The translations under genes were made by a program, and so were the position numbers. This document shows, in pieces, positions 1-8,960 of a stretch of 64,000 nt of DNA. The notes beneath the pieces are model-generated. The model ran no database searches. It was not told the origin of the DNA and saw nothing but the letters and a program-made list of their open reading frames with translations. The stretch is from an uncultured Vicinamibacterales bacterium (GTDB lineage: Bacteria > Acidobacteriota > Vicinamibacteria > Vicinamibacterales > UBA8438). Where the stretch lies: the NCBI GenBank assembly GCA_958295905.1, contig OY282382.1:4508910-4572909 (forward strand). Reading direction: 5' to 3'. Within the stretch, counting starts at the first letter, position 1. The number at the start of each line of letters is the position of its first letter.

Positions 1-158
1 ATTTTGGCGGGATTCCTTAATCAAACCGCGATCCCTGCCGGCGCCGGCCCGGCAGGATGCGAAGAACCGGTCCGGCGCGGTCGTCGATACCGCGATCACG
101 GGGAACGCCTCAGCGGGTGGACGCGCCGCGGCCAAGCCGCGGTCGTGGTGCCGTCACC

Positions 159-1946
159 CTACGAAACCGCCCCCGCCTCAGATTCGTCCCGCGCCGGCGG
201 CCGCGGGCCGTGTCGCCGGCCGTCGATCCGCTCCAGCAGGGCCGCGCACTCCGCCTGCCGTTCCTTCAAGGCGTCGCCGGCGCTCCGCAGCCGGAGCACC
301 TGGGCCTTGGTGCTCTCCAGCTCTGGAGCGAACGTCTCGCGCAACTGCTCGACGTAGTCGCGCAACTGCTCCTTGAACCGCACCTCCAGGGTCTGCGCGA
401 GCTCGGCGCGCAGGCTCTCGACCTTGCCCGCGAGCTCGCGCTTCAGCCGCGCGCGGCGCTGGGGAAGGATGAACAGGCCGGAAGCGACGAGCAGGGTCAC
501 GCCGACGGTGCCGGTCACGTCCAGGCCGAGCGTCGTGAAGGCGGCGGTCAACACCGCCCCCAGTCCGATGACGACGGCCTGAACGCCGAACGTCCTGGCG
601 AGGGCCGCGTTCACCGCCGCCACGATCTCCTCCGCCTCGCGCTGCGCGTCGAACCGCTCGAGCCGCCGCCGCACCGGCTGCGCAAGCCGGGTGAAGATCT
701 CCTCCCGGTTGTAGACGTACTGCGGACTCACGAACCGCGTGCGCCCGGCCGCGTCGCGCAACGCCTCGCGGCGCTGGCGCAGCAGGCCGTCCGCCGTCTC
801 CCACATCGCGAGGTTCTGGCGCACCAGCCAGTCGATCAGCGCCTGCACCTCCTCCTCGATGTGCTGCGGGGCGTCGGCGACGACCTCGTGGCGGAACCGG
901 TTCTCCACGATGTCCTTGTCGCGCAGCCGCATGATGTTGGACACGCGCACCAGCTCGTCGAAGAACCGTTGGCCGCGCCTCTCGAGCTGCCACAGAATGT
1001 TCGTGATCTGCGACTGGTAGCGGGAGACGTCGGCCCGCATCCGCGTCTCGTAGGCGTCGACCTCGCTCAGGATCGACGCGAGGGCGGAGTGGTCGCCGTG
1101 CACGAGCCGCAGCCGCTCGGCGAGGGCGTCGGCCTGGCGGGCCAGCACCGGGGTCAGGCTCCGCAGCGGCGCGGTCAGCTTCAGGCGGACGCGGTCGCGG
1201 TCGCGCAGGGTCGACTGGAAGTAGGCGGCGAAGGCGGTCCACTCGTTGAGGTCGGACAACGGCTCGCCCGACGTGCGTCCGCGCACGACCTCGCGGGCGC
1301 TGATCGCGAACAACGGCGGCTCCTTCCCCAGCTCCTCCTTCGCCTGCTGCTGGACATAGCGCTTCACCCGCGCCGCGTGGTCGCGACCGGCCGCAAGATC
1401 GACCTGGTTGACGATGAACACGACGCGCTTGCCCCAGCTCAGGATGAGCTCGAGGAAGTCGTGCTCGCTCGCCGAGTACGGGCGCAGCAGCGAGGTGACG
1501 AAGAAGACGAAGTCGGCGCGCGGCACGAAGCTCTCGGTCAGCAACTGCTCCTCACGCTGCATCGAGTTGGTGCCCGGCGTATCGACGATGTTCAGTTCCT
1601 GCAGCACCTCGACCGGCAGCTCGTGGACGAGCAGACGCGGTTCCGACTCGCGCACCGACTCGATGGTCCCGTGGCGCAGCAGGTGCACCGACCGGGTCGT
1701 CGGCAGCTCGCCGGTCTCAAGGGCGTCGGTCCCCAGGATGGCGTTCAGGAACGTCGACTTGCCGGCGTTGAACTCCCCGACCACCATGATCAGGAACAGC
1801 TCGTCGAGACGCCGCCGCATCGCCTCGAGCGCCTCGCCGTCGCCCGGCACGAGGTCGAGATCGGCGAGCAGCGCGCGGCTGGCGTCGAACAGCGCCCGCT
1901 GTTCGTGCACCAGCTCGCGTTCCTCGGGAGTCAGCAGCGGGTCCAT
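159..1946 (-). CDS. Dynamin-family GTPase (bacterial dynamin-like protein)
   Basis: A 595-residue membrane-associated GTPase. The G1 P-loop GEFNAGKST is at residues 57-65, G3 DTPG at about 122-125 and G4 NQVD at about 180-183. A long helical, charged middle follows. A hydrophobic hairpin lies in the C-terminal third (VVIGLGAVLTAAF ... GVTLLVASGLFIL), then a basic coiled-coil tail. This matches bacterial dynamin-like proteins, which bind and remodel membranes after GTP-driven assembly. The role in this cell is not visible. The ATG at 1946 gives the usual short helix before the G domain. It is the last of the minus-strand genes here, 91 bases after the propeller gene that precedes it. The family is secure, the physiological function is not. 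Confidence 0.9.
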   Translation of the reverse strand: MDPLLTPEERELVHEQRALFDASRALLADLDLVPGDGEALEAMRRRLDELFLIMVVGEFNAGKSTFLNAILGTDALETGELPTTRSVHLLRHGTIESVRESEPRLLVHELPVEVLQELNIVDTPGTNSMQREEQLLTESFVPRADFVFFVTSLLRPYSASEHDFLELILSWGKRVVFIVNQVDLAAGRDHAARVKRYVQQQAKEELGKEPPLFAISAREVVRGRTSGEPLSDLNEWTAFAAYFQSTLRDRDRVRLKLTAPLRSLTPVLARQADALAERLRLVHGDHSALASILSEVDAYETRMRADVSRYQSQITNILWQLERRGQRFFDELVRVSNIMRLRDKDIVENRFRHEVVADAPQHIEEEVQALIDWLVRQNLAMWETADGLLRQRREALRDAAGRTRFVSPQYVYNREEIFTRLAQPVRRRLERFDAQREAEEIVAAVNAALARTFGVQAVVIGLGAVLTAAFTTLGLDVTGTVGVTLLVASGLFILPQRRARLKRELAGKVESLRAELAQTLEVRFKEQLRDYVEQLRETFAPELESTKAQVLRLRSAGDALKERQAECAALLERIDGRRHGPRPPARDESEAGAVS

Positions 1947-2037
1947 GCCGGCGCCTCAGTCGCGCGCACGGGTGACGGTTTCGCCGCGCGCGGGACCCGC
2001 ACGCGGGGAGGAGAGCGGTGAGCCGGCGCCATCCGGC

Positions 2038-3036
2038 TCACGACGAGCGGCTGAAGATGCGGACCGCGGTCTCGCCTTCCTGGCGCTCGCCGGCCCCGAC
2101 GACCACGAAGACGTGGGTGTCGGTCGCGGCGATGTCGCGCGCCGGCTCGCCGGTCCGATGGGTCCCGGCCGGGGCCGGGGCCGACGGGTTCGAGATGTCG
2201 ACGACGGTGACGCCGGCCTCCGTGTCGGCGACGAACACGTAAGACCCGGAGAAGGCCACCCGCGCGGCGCGGCCGGGCGTCTCGTAGGTCGCCGCCCGCA
2301 CCGGGGCCGTCGGATCGGAGGCGTCGTAGATCTGAAGCTGGCCGCCGCCCGCCCCCGCAAGCAGGCCGGACGGCTCGCCGACCTCGCGCTGCACCTCGAT
2401 GGCGCGGGGCGCGGCCGGAGCGTGAAGGACGCCGACGGGCTCGGGCGGCCCCGGCGCCGACAGGTCGAAGACGTAGAGGCCGGTCGGGGAATCGGTGGCG
2501 TAGGCCATCGGGCCCGAGGTCACCACGTCGCGCGCATAGCCGTCGAGGAAGAACGAGCCGACGCCGGTCGGCGCCGACTCGTCCGTCGCATCGACGAGCA
2601 CCATGCCTTCCATGTGGTCGATCAGCACCACCCGGTTCTCGTACACGGCGCCGATCTTGGTCTGTCCCAGCGTCTCGTGGTTGCCCAGGACGACCGGCGC
2701 CGCGGGATCGGAGATGTCGACGATGGCCACGCCGAAGAAGTTGGCACCGACGTAGGCGCGGTCGCCGCGGACCCTGAAGCCCCAGATCTCCTGGGGCAGC
2801 TCGGTCGCGCCCATCCGCACCGGCGCGGCCGGGTCCGAGACGTCCCAGACGGCGAACGTGGAATGGTGGGACACGTACGCGTGGTCGCCCTGCACCCTGA
2901 CATGCTCGGCCGGGCCCGGTATCTCGCCCACCGGGGTCAGGGTGACGGTCTGGGCGCCGGCCGGCATCGACGCCAACAGCGCCAGCGCCGGCGCCAGCAC
3001 ACCGGCCGGGACGACGACGTTCACGGTCTTCTTCAC
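2038..3036 (-). CDS. Exported LVIVD-repeat beta-propeller protein
   Basis: A 332-residue protein with a signal peptide (MKKTVNVVV..., cleavage near PAGAQ). It then has repeated blocks built on 'hvrvqGdhAYvs...VWDVSDPAAPV', typical of LVIVD/YVTN-like propellers: VSDPAAPV, ISDPAAPV and ISNPSAPAP recur about every 45 residues. Such proteins are extracytoplasmic and usually have no assigned catalytic activity. The start is GTG at 3036. It overlaps the TGA of the upstream PQQ-like propeller gene (GTGA), so the two are translationally coupled and probably one transcript. Confidence 0.85.
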   Translation of the reverse strand: MKKTVNVVVPAGVLAPALALLASMPAGAQTVTLTPVGEIPGPAEHVRVQGDHAYVSHHSTFAVWDVSDPAAPVRMGATELPQEIWGFRVRGDRAYVGANFFGVAIVDISDPAAPVVLGNHETLGQTKIGAVYENRVVLIDHMEGMVLVDATDESAPTGVGSFFLDGYARDVVTSGPMAYATDSPTGLYVFDLSAPGPPEPVGVLHAPAAPRAIEVQREVGEPSGLLAGAGGGQLQIYDASDPTAPVRAATYETPGRAARVAFSGSYVFVADTEAGVTVVDISNPSAPAPAGTHRTGEPARDIAATDTHVFVVVGAGERQEGETAVRIFSRSS

Positions 3037-4424
3037 GGCTGCCCTCCGTTCGCAATCCGATAGAGCTTCGAGCGGGTCCGCAGGATGAGGCTGCCGCGCG
3101 CCACCGCCGGCGTCGCGAGCGTCATCTCGTTGAGCGGATTCTTGTGGAGAATCTCGAAGTCGGGTCCCGCCCGGACGACGAACGTCTCGCCGTCCTCGCT
3201 CAGCAGGAATATCCGGTCATTGTACGCCCACGGCGACGCCGTGAACCCGTTGCCGATCTCGAGGCGCCGCCGCCCGTAGATCTCCTCCCCGGTCCGGGCG
3301 TCGTGGGCCACGAGGAATCCGCGGTCGAGCAGCGTGTAGTACTGGCCGCCGTAGACCAGCGCCGACGTATTGTAGGTGCCCAGCAGCGGATAGGCCCAGG
3401 CGACGTCGTCGGACGAGGCCTTCACGCCGGGGAACCCGAAGTTAAGCCCCGTCCGCATGTCGTCGGGAGACCAGATCGAGATGTCGCCCGACGCCCCCGG
3501 CCTGACCGCGTAAACCGGGCGCAGGCCGCCGCCGGGATAGCCGGAGCCGATATAGAGCAGTCCGTGCCGCGAGAACGGCGTCGGCACGGTCAGCCCGGAC
3601 ATGCCGTGGATCTCCCACAGGAGGTTGCCGTCGAGGTCGTACGAGCGGACGCCCTGCGTGCCCGCGGTCACGATCTCGGTCCGCAGCGCGTGCTCCCAGA
3701 CGAACGGGGTCGCCCAGTTCTGGCCGCGCTCGGGTCGTTCCACCCGCCAGATCTCGGCCCCGGTGTCCTTGTCGAGGGCGACCATGAACGAGCTGGTGAC
3801 GTTGTCGTTCACGATGTAGAGCCGGTCGCCGTACAACGTCGGAGAGGCGGCCGAGCCGAACCCCCCGGTGGTCTCGTAGGCGCCGAGCTCGATGTGCCAG
3901 ACCGTCTCGCCGCTCATGTTCAACGCGGCGGCGACGCCGGCCGTCCCGAAGTAGACGTACACGCGGCGGCCGTCGGTGACGGGGGTCTCCGACGCGAAGC
4001 TGTTCTTGATGTGCCTCGCGATCTCCGGGGCGGCGCGGTGCAGCTCGCGCACCCACCGGACGGCGCCGGTGTGGAAGTCGATGTTGTAGACGACCCAGCG
4101 ATGGACCTGCGACGACCGGGTCGCCCCGTTGTCGTCCCCGGGGTCGTACAGCCCCGGAATGGGATCGGGTTCCTCGCCGGCGCTGATGGCGGAGGTGACG
4201 AAGATCGTGTCCTCCCAGACCACCGGCGAGCTCCAGCTCAGCCCCGGAACGTCGACCTTCCAGACGACGTTCTCCGTCTCGCTCCACGTCTCCGGCAGCG
4301 CGGGATCGTCACCGACGTCGCCGGCGTTCGAACCCCGGAACTGCGCCCATTGCGCGCGGGGGGAGGTCGGTGCGGCCAGCACCAGCAGCAGACCGACGAC
4401 AACGACGAGCGGGTATCGATTCAT
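3033..4424 (-). CDS. Exported PQQ-like beta-propeller repeat protein
   Basis: A 463-residue secreted protein with a signal peptide (MNRYPLVVVVGLLLVLAAPTSPRAQ). It carries repeated PQQ-enzyme-like blades, for example 'ALDKDTGAEIWRVERP', 'VYFGTAGVAAALNMSGETVW' and 'LVAHDARTGEEIYGR'. The start 'AQWAQFRGSNAGDVGDDPALPETWSETENVVWKV' in outline is typical of the outer-membrane-assembly-like PQQ-repeat proteins common in Acidobacteriota and Planctomycetota. No catalytic PQQ-ligand set can be assigned, so I call a structural propeller rather than a dehydrogenase. It heads a two-gene unit with the coupled LVIVD protein, and a plausible sigma70-type promoter lies 50-80 bases upstream. Confidence 0.85.
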   Translation of the reverse strand: MNRYPLVVVVGLLLVLAAPTSPRAQWAQFRGSNAGDVGDDPALPETWSETENVVWKVDVPGLSWSSPVVWEDTIFVTSAISAGEEPDPIPGLYDPGDDNGATRSSQVHRWVVYNIDFHTGAVRWVRELHRAAPEIARHIKNSFASETPVTDGRRVYVYFGTAGVAAALNMSGETVWHIELGAYETTGGFGSAASPTLYGDRLYIVNDNVTSSFMVALDKDTGAEIWRVERPERGQNWATPFVWEHALRTEIVTAGTQGVRSYDLDGNLLWEIHGMSGLTVPTPFSRHGLLYIGSGYPGGGLRPVYAVRPGASGDISIWSPDDMRTGLNFGFPGVKASSDDVAWAYPLLGTYNTSALVYGGQYYTLLDRGFLVAHDARTGEEIYGRRRLEIGNGFTASPWAYNDRIFLLSEDGETFVVRAGPDFEILHKNPLNEMTLATPAVARGSLILRTRSKLYRIANGGQP

Positions 4425-4474
4425 GCGTCCCTCACACCTCCGGGCGCGGTCCGCCGCGCTTCGCGTATCGTGCG

Positions 4475-4503
4475 TTGTTACCGACTGGCGCTGCTCCTGT
4501 CAA
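4475..4503 (-). promoter_or_regulatory. Putative sigma70-type promoter for the PQQ-like propeller operon
   Basis: On the minus strand TTGACA (4498-4503) is followed after 17 bases by TAACAA (4475-4480). The likely transcription start is about 45 bases before the ATG at 4424. The -35 matches consensus and the -10 matches 3 of 6. This is sequence-only evidence. Confidence 0.4.
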
Positions 4504-4726
4504 GCCGCCGGGGTCCGGCGGGCGCACGTAGGATTTGCGGAATGACTGCCCCGGCACCGTCAGGTTGGCGGTTTCCGTGCCGTTCCCGGCATCGAGGCCC
4601 TCCCGAACGGGCTTTATCTTGGAGCTTTGGCGCCTGGGATCCCTCGGAGGCCGGTTCCGGCGGCGCCTCGCTTTATTGACGTGCGCCCGGGTTCAGCCGC
4701 GGTGGACCGCACGCGCCGGCATCCGA

Positions 4727-4756
4727 TTGACACCCCGCGCGCCCACAGCCCAAAAT
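4727..4756 (+). promoter_or_regulatory. Putative sigma70-type promoter for the cytochrome c / DUF1552 pair
   Basis: TTGACA at 4727-4732 is followed after 18 bases by CAAAAT at 4751-4756 (4 of 6 to TATAAT). It sits about 55 bases before the ATG at 4811, in the 386-base divergent intergenic region that also carries the promoter of the opposite operon. Confidence 0.4.
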
Positions 4757-4810
4757 AGGCTTTCGGCGTGTGCGGCGACACCACGTTCCCCCCGAAAGGA
4801 ACCACGGTCC

Positions 4811-7186
4811 ATGTCTGGATTTCGGATCGTCGGCGCCGCCGTCGGGGCGGCGCTGATCTGCGGGACGGCCGCGGCTCCGAGGCCGCTGGCCGCCCGACAG
4901 GCCGCCGACCCGGCCGGCCGGCGCCAGTTGCTCGACCGGTACTGCGTCACCTGCCACAACGACCGGCTCGAGACCGGCGGGTTGTCGCTCGAAGCCATCG
5001 ACCTGGCCAACGTCGCCGGCGAGGCGGCGGTCTGGGAGAAGGTGGTCGGCAAGCTGCGGGCGGGGGCCATGCCGCCGCACCCGCGGCCCCGGCCGGACCG
5101 GGCCGCCTACGACGGCTTGCGCGCGTGGCTCGAGACCGAGCTGGACCGGGCCGCCGCCGCCGATGTGCGGCCGGGGCGGACCGAGGCGCTCCATCGGCTC
5201 AGCCGCACGGAGTACCGCAACGTCATCCGGGACCTCGTCGGTCTCGACGTCGACGTCAGCGACCTGTTGCCGGCCGACGACACCAGCTACGGCTTCGACA
5301 ACATCGCCGGCGTGCTGGGAATCTCGCCGACCTTGATGGAACGCTATCTCGCGGCGGCGGGGAAGATCAGCCGGCTCGCCGTCGGATCGCCGGTCCCCTC
5401 GCCGATCGCCGAGACGTTCCGCATCGCCTCCGATCTGGGGCAGGACGACCACATTGCGGGGCTCCCGTTCGGCACCCGCGGGGGCGCCGTCGTCGATTTC
5501 AACTTTCCCGAGGACGCGGAGTACGTGATCTCGGTGGTCCCGGACGGCCCGCTGCACATCGAGCCCCATGAATTGGAGCTCACCCTGGACGGCGAACGTC
5601 TCGAGGTGTTCACGGTCGGACGAACCCTCGAGCCGGGCCAGCGCCGCAGCCAGTACGCGGAGGCGGACGCGCGGGAGGTGCGGGTGCGGGTCAGCGCCGG
5701 CCCCCACCGTATCGGCGCCGCCTTCCTGCGCAAGACCGCGGCCGAACAGGAGCGCACGCGCAAGCTGTACCGGCGGCCGTTCACCGGTGAAGGGTCGGGC
5801 GGCGACTCGCGCTACCAGCCCTATCTCGAGCGGGTCACGATAACCGGTCCGTTCGAGTCGCGCGGCTCCCGGCCCGCCGTCGACACCCCGAGCCGGGCGC
5901 GCATCTTCGTCTGCGAGCCGGACGGCGACGCCGCGTCGGCCGCCGCGTGCGCGGCCGACATCCTGTCGACCCTCGCCCGGCGCGCGTACCGGCGGCCCGT
6001 CACCGGCGGGGACGTCCAGCGGCTGCTCGTCTTCTACGAGCAGGGGGCGGCCACCGGCGGGTTCGACGGCGGCATCGAGCTGGCCCTGCGGCGGCTGCTC
6101 GTCAGCCCCGAGTTCCTGTTCCGCATCGTCGAGGATCCGCCGGGTCTGCCGCCCGGCGCCGCCTACCCGCTGGGCGATCTGGAGCTGGCGTCGCGCCTGT
6201 CGTTCTTCCTGTGGAGCAGCATCCCCGACGACGAGCTCCTCGACGTGGCCGGCCGCGGCGAGCTGCGGGACCCCGCGGTTCTGGAGGCCCAGACCCGGCG
6301 CATGCTGGACGACCCGCGGGCGGAGGCGCTCGTCGCCAACTTCGCGGGGCAGTGGCTCAGCCTGCGCAACGCGGCCGCGGTGCAGCCCGACGAAGACCTC
6401 TTCCCCGACTTCGGGGAGAACCTGCGGCAGGGGTTCCGGCGCGAGACGGAGCTGCTGTTCGGCGCGATTCTCCGCGAAGAACGCAGCGTCGTCGAGCTGA
6501 TTTCGGCCGACTACACGTTCCTGAACGAACGGCTGGCCCTGCACTACGGCATCCCCAACGTGCGCGGGAGCCATTTCCGGCGGGTCGTCCTCGACGACCC
6601 CGGGCGGGGCGGGCTGCTCGGCCACGGCAGCATCCTGACCGTGACGTCGCACGCCAACCGCACCTCGCCGGTGGTGCGGGGCAAGTGGGTGCTCGAGAAC
6701 ATCCTCGGCGCCCCGCCCCCGCCGCCCCCGGCCGACGTGCCGGCCCTCGAGGCCACGACCGGCGGCCGGACCCTGACCATGCGCGAGGCGATGGAGCAGC
6801 ATCGGGCCAACCCGGTATGCGCGAGCTGTCACCGCGTGATGGACCCGCTGGGCCTCGCCCTCGAGCCGTTCGACGCCATCGGCCGCCGGCGCACCCCGAA
6901 CCAGACCCGGGTCCCGATGGACCTGACCGGCGTGCTGCCGGACGGCACCGTCTTCGAGGGGCCGGCCGGTCTCAAGGCGGCGCTGCTGGCCCACCCCGAC
7001 CGTTTCGTCAACACCGTCACCGAGAAGCTGCTGACCTACGCCGTCGGCCGCGGCGTGGAGCACTACGACGCGCCGGCCGTACGGGCCATCACCCGCGCCG
7101 CGGCCGAGGACGACTACCGCCTGACGACCCTCATCCTGGGTGTCGTCAAGAGCCCCCCGTTCCGGATGAGGAGCACGCAGTCATGA
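4811..7186 (+). CDS. Exported DUF1587/DUF1592/DUF1595/DUF1588/DUF1585 cytochrome c-type protein
   Basis: A 791-residue secreted protein. A signal peptide ends near PLAARQ, and a haem c motif CVTCH is at residues 45-49. Next comes the 'LHRLSRTEYRNVIRDLVGLDVDVS' type DUF1587 block. The DUF1595/1592 helical region follows (SRLSFFLWSSIPDDELL; FAGQWLSLRN; DYTFLNERLALHYGI), then a DUF1588 segment with CASCHRVMDPLGLALEPFDAIG and a DUF1585 tail. I chose ATG 4811 because the signal peptide begins there; upstream in-frame codons encode no plausible leader. It overlaps the next gene by ATGA. The domain string is typical of planctomycete/acidobacterial proteins always paired with DUF1552. They are thought to be periplasmic redox or polysaccharide-related complexes, but the biochemical role is unknown. 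Confidence 0.92.
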   Translation: MSGFRIVGAAVGAALICGTAAAPRPLAARQAADPAGRRQLLDRYCVTCHNDRLETGGLSLEAIDLANVAGEAAVWEKVVGKLRAGAMPPHPRPRPDRAAYDGLRAWLETELDRAAAADVRPGRTEALHRLSRTEYRNVIRDLVGLDVDVSDLLPADDTSYGFDNIAGVLGISPTLMERYLAAAGKISRLAVGSPVPSPIAETFRIASDLGQDDHIAGLPFGTRGGAVVDFNFPEDAEYVISVVPDGPLHIEPHELELTLDGERLEVFTVGRTLEPGQRRSQYAEADAREVRVRVSAGPHRIGAAFLRKTAAEQERTRKLYRRPFTGEGSGGDSRYQPYLERVTITGPFESRGSRPAVDTPSRARIFVCEPDGDAASAAACAADILSTLARRAYRRPVTGGDVQRLLVFYEQGAATGGFDGGIELALRRLLVSPEFLFRIVEDPPGLPPGAAYPLGDLELASRLSFFLWSSIPDDELLDVAGRGELRDPAVLEAQTRRMLDDPRAEALVANFAGQWLSLRNAAAVQPDEDLFPDFGENLRQGFRRETELLFGAILREERSVVELISADYTFLNERLALHYGIPNVRGSHFRRVVLDDPGRGGLLGHGSILTVTSHANRTSPVVRGKWVLENILGAPPPPPPADVPALEATTGGRTLTMREAMEQHRANPVCASCHRVMDPLGLALEPFDAIGRRRTPNQTRVPMDLTGVLPDGTVFEGPAGLKAALLAHPDRFVNTVTEKLLTYAVGRGVEHYDAPAVRAITRAAAEDDYRLTTLILGVVKSPPFRMRSTQS

Positions 7187-8538
7187 TGATCACCAGGATG
7201 TCACTGCCCCGCCGCACGTTTCTGCGCGGCGCCGGCGCCGCGCTGGCGTTGCCGCTGCTCGACGCCATGGCGCCCGCGGCCACCGCGCTCGCCCGCACCG
7301 CCGCGCGCCCGACGAAGCGGCTGGGCTTCATCTACATCCCGAACGGGGCCAACATGTCGCAGTGGACGCCGGCCGCCGACGGCCCCCTGGCGCTGTCGCC
7401 GATCCTGAGTCCCCTGGCCCCCGTCAGGGACCAGGTGGTCATCCCCACCGGCCTCGCCCACCGGCAGGCCGAGGCGTGGGGCGACGGCAACGGCGAGCAC
7501 TCGCGGGCCAGCGGCGTCTGGCTCAACGGCGTGCACCCCAAGCGCACCGAGGGCGCGGACGTCCGCGCCGGGACCACCGCCGACCAGATCGCGGCCGCCG
7601 CGCTGGGTCAGGACACCCCCCTGCCGTCCCTGGAGATCTCGCTCGAGAACAGCTACGTGGTCGGCAACTGCGACAACGGCTACAGTTGCGTCTACACCAA
7701 CACCATCGCGTGGCGCACGCCGACGACCCCGCTGCCGATGGAGCACAACCCGCGCGTGGTGTTCGAGCGGCTGTTCGGCGAGGGCGGCACCACCGCGCAG
7801 CGCCTCGCCCGCCTGCGGGAAGACCGCAGCATTCTCGACGCGGTACGCGGCGACGTGGCGCGGCTCGAGCGGCGGCTCGGGGCCGGCGACCGGCGCCGCA
7901 TCAGCCAGTATCTCGATGCGGTCCGCGAGATCGAGCGCCGGATCCAGCGGGTCGAGGCGCAGGCCGGCGAGGGCGATCTGCCGGAGCGCCTCGCCCGGCC
8001 GGTGGGCATTCCGGACTCGTTCACCGAGCACGCCCGCCTCATGTTCGACCTCCAGGCGCTGGCGTTCCAGGCCGACGTCACCCGCGTGTTCACGTATCTG
8101 ATCGGCCGCGAGCAGACCGCCCAGAGCTACCCCGAGGTGGGGGTGCCCGACGCGCACCATTCCGTATCGCATCACCAGTTGAACCCCGCCAAGCTCGATC
8201 AGTACGCCAAGATCAACACTTATCACGTGGATCTGCTGTCCGGGTTCCTGCAGCAGCTCCAGGCGACCCCGGACGGCGACGGGTCGCTGCTCGACCACTC
8301 GCTCATCCTGTACGGCGGCGGCATCAGCGACGGCGACCAGCATTCGCACATCGACCTGCCGCTGATTCTGGCCGGCGGCGGGGCGGGGCAACTGAAGGGC
8401 GGACGGCACGTGCGCTACCCCAGCGACACCCCGATGACGAACCTCCTGCTGGCGATGCTGGACAAGGCGGGGGTCGTCGATCCCGAGCAGCTCGGCGACA
8501 GCACGGGGCGGCTGCCCCTGGAGCCGTTGACGGTGTAG
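7183..8538 (+). CDS. DUF1552 family protein (Tat-type leader)
   Basis: A 451-residue partner of the upstream cytochrome c protein, coupled by the ATGA overlap at 7183-7186. The N-terminus SLPRRTFLRGAGAALALPLLDAM is a twin-arginine-like signal, suggesting folded export. The body shows DUF1552 hallmarks: LGFIYIPNGANM, NGVHPKRTEG, YSCVYTNTIAWRTPTTPLPMEHNPRVVFERLFGEGG, and the C-terminal DHSLILYGGGISDGDQHSHIDLPLILAGGGAG. The last part resembles the DUF1501/sulfatase-like alkaline-phosphatase fold. The catalytic role is not established. The pair is conserved across Acidobacteriota and Planctomycetota. Confidence 0.92.
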   Translation: MMITRMSLPRRTFLRGAGAALALPLLDAMAPAATALARTAARPTKRLGFIYIPNGANMSQWTPAADGPLALSPILSPLAPVRDQVVIPTGLAHRQAEAWGDGNGEHSRASGVWLNGVHPKRTEGADVRAGTTADQIAAAALGQDTPLPSLEISLENSYVVGNCDNGYSCVYTNTIAWRTPTTPLPMEHNPRVVFERLFGEGGTTAQRLARLREDRSILDAVRGDVARLERRLGAGDRRRISQYLDAVREIERRIQRVEAQAGEGDLPERLARPVGIPDSFTEHARLMFDLQALAFQADVTRVFTYLIGREQTAQSYPEVGVPDAHHSVSHHQLNPAKLDQYAKINTYHVDLLSGFLQQLQATPDGDGSLLDHSLILYGGGISDGDQHSHIDLPLILAGGGAGQLKGGRHVRYPSDTPMTNLLLAMLDKAGVVDPEQLGDSTGRLPLEPLTV

Positions 8539-8960
8539 AGCGGGCAGCAGCCTGATGGAGACGAAGACAAGTTGCGGTTTCGACCATCCCGCGGAAGCAA
8601 AGCCGCCCCCCGTCGCCTGCTACAAGCCGGACGGCGCGGACGACGGGGCGGCCATCCCTGTTTGTCCACCAGGAAATTCGTCAAGGGGTACTTTCCGGGG
8701 GGTTAGAGCCGGAGCGGGCGGGGCTGACACTGCCCGCACGGCCGCCGCGTGGAGCTTGACAGCCCGTAGCAAACTCCGCGGCGCGCCAGAACCGGCCGGC
8801 GGTGGCGCGGAAACCGCTCCGGATCGACCGGATCGGTCAGATTTCGGCGATTTCGACCGCTGCACGATACGTCTTGGGCCGATACGGCCCCGACTGGATG
8901 CAGCACCACGTCTGCCACGGAACTGTTGACCGCTACCGACGACCGAACGTGAGAGACAAC
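8539..8960. other. Intergenic region, no gene seen
   Basis: 422 bases between the DUF1552 gene and the ankyrin gene. Open frames here lack family-like sequence and plausible starts. A TTGACA occurs near 8756 without a convincing -10. No repeat, RNA or clear terminator was recognised. Confidence 0.5.

Noticed and set aside
57..2021. A 654-codon open frame on the plus strand opposite the dynamin-like gene
   Set aside because: It is antisense to a gene with clear G1, G3 and G4 motifs. Its sequence is arginine/leucine/valine-rich with no family, the expected shadow in GC-rich DNA.
4535..4810. Upstream start for the cytochrome c protein
   Set aside because: The signal peptide begins at ATG 4811, and the promoter-like TTGACA...CAAAAT lies inside the proposed extension.
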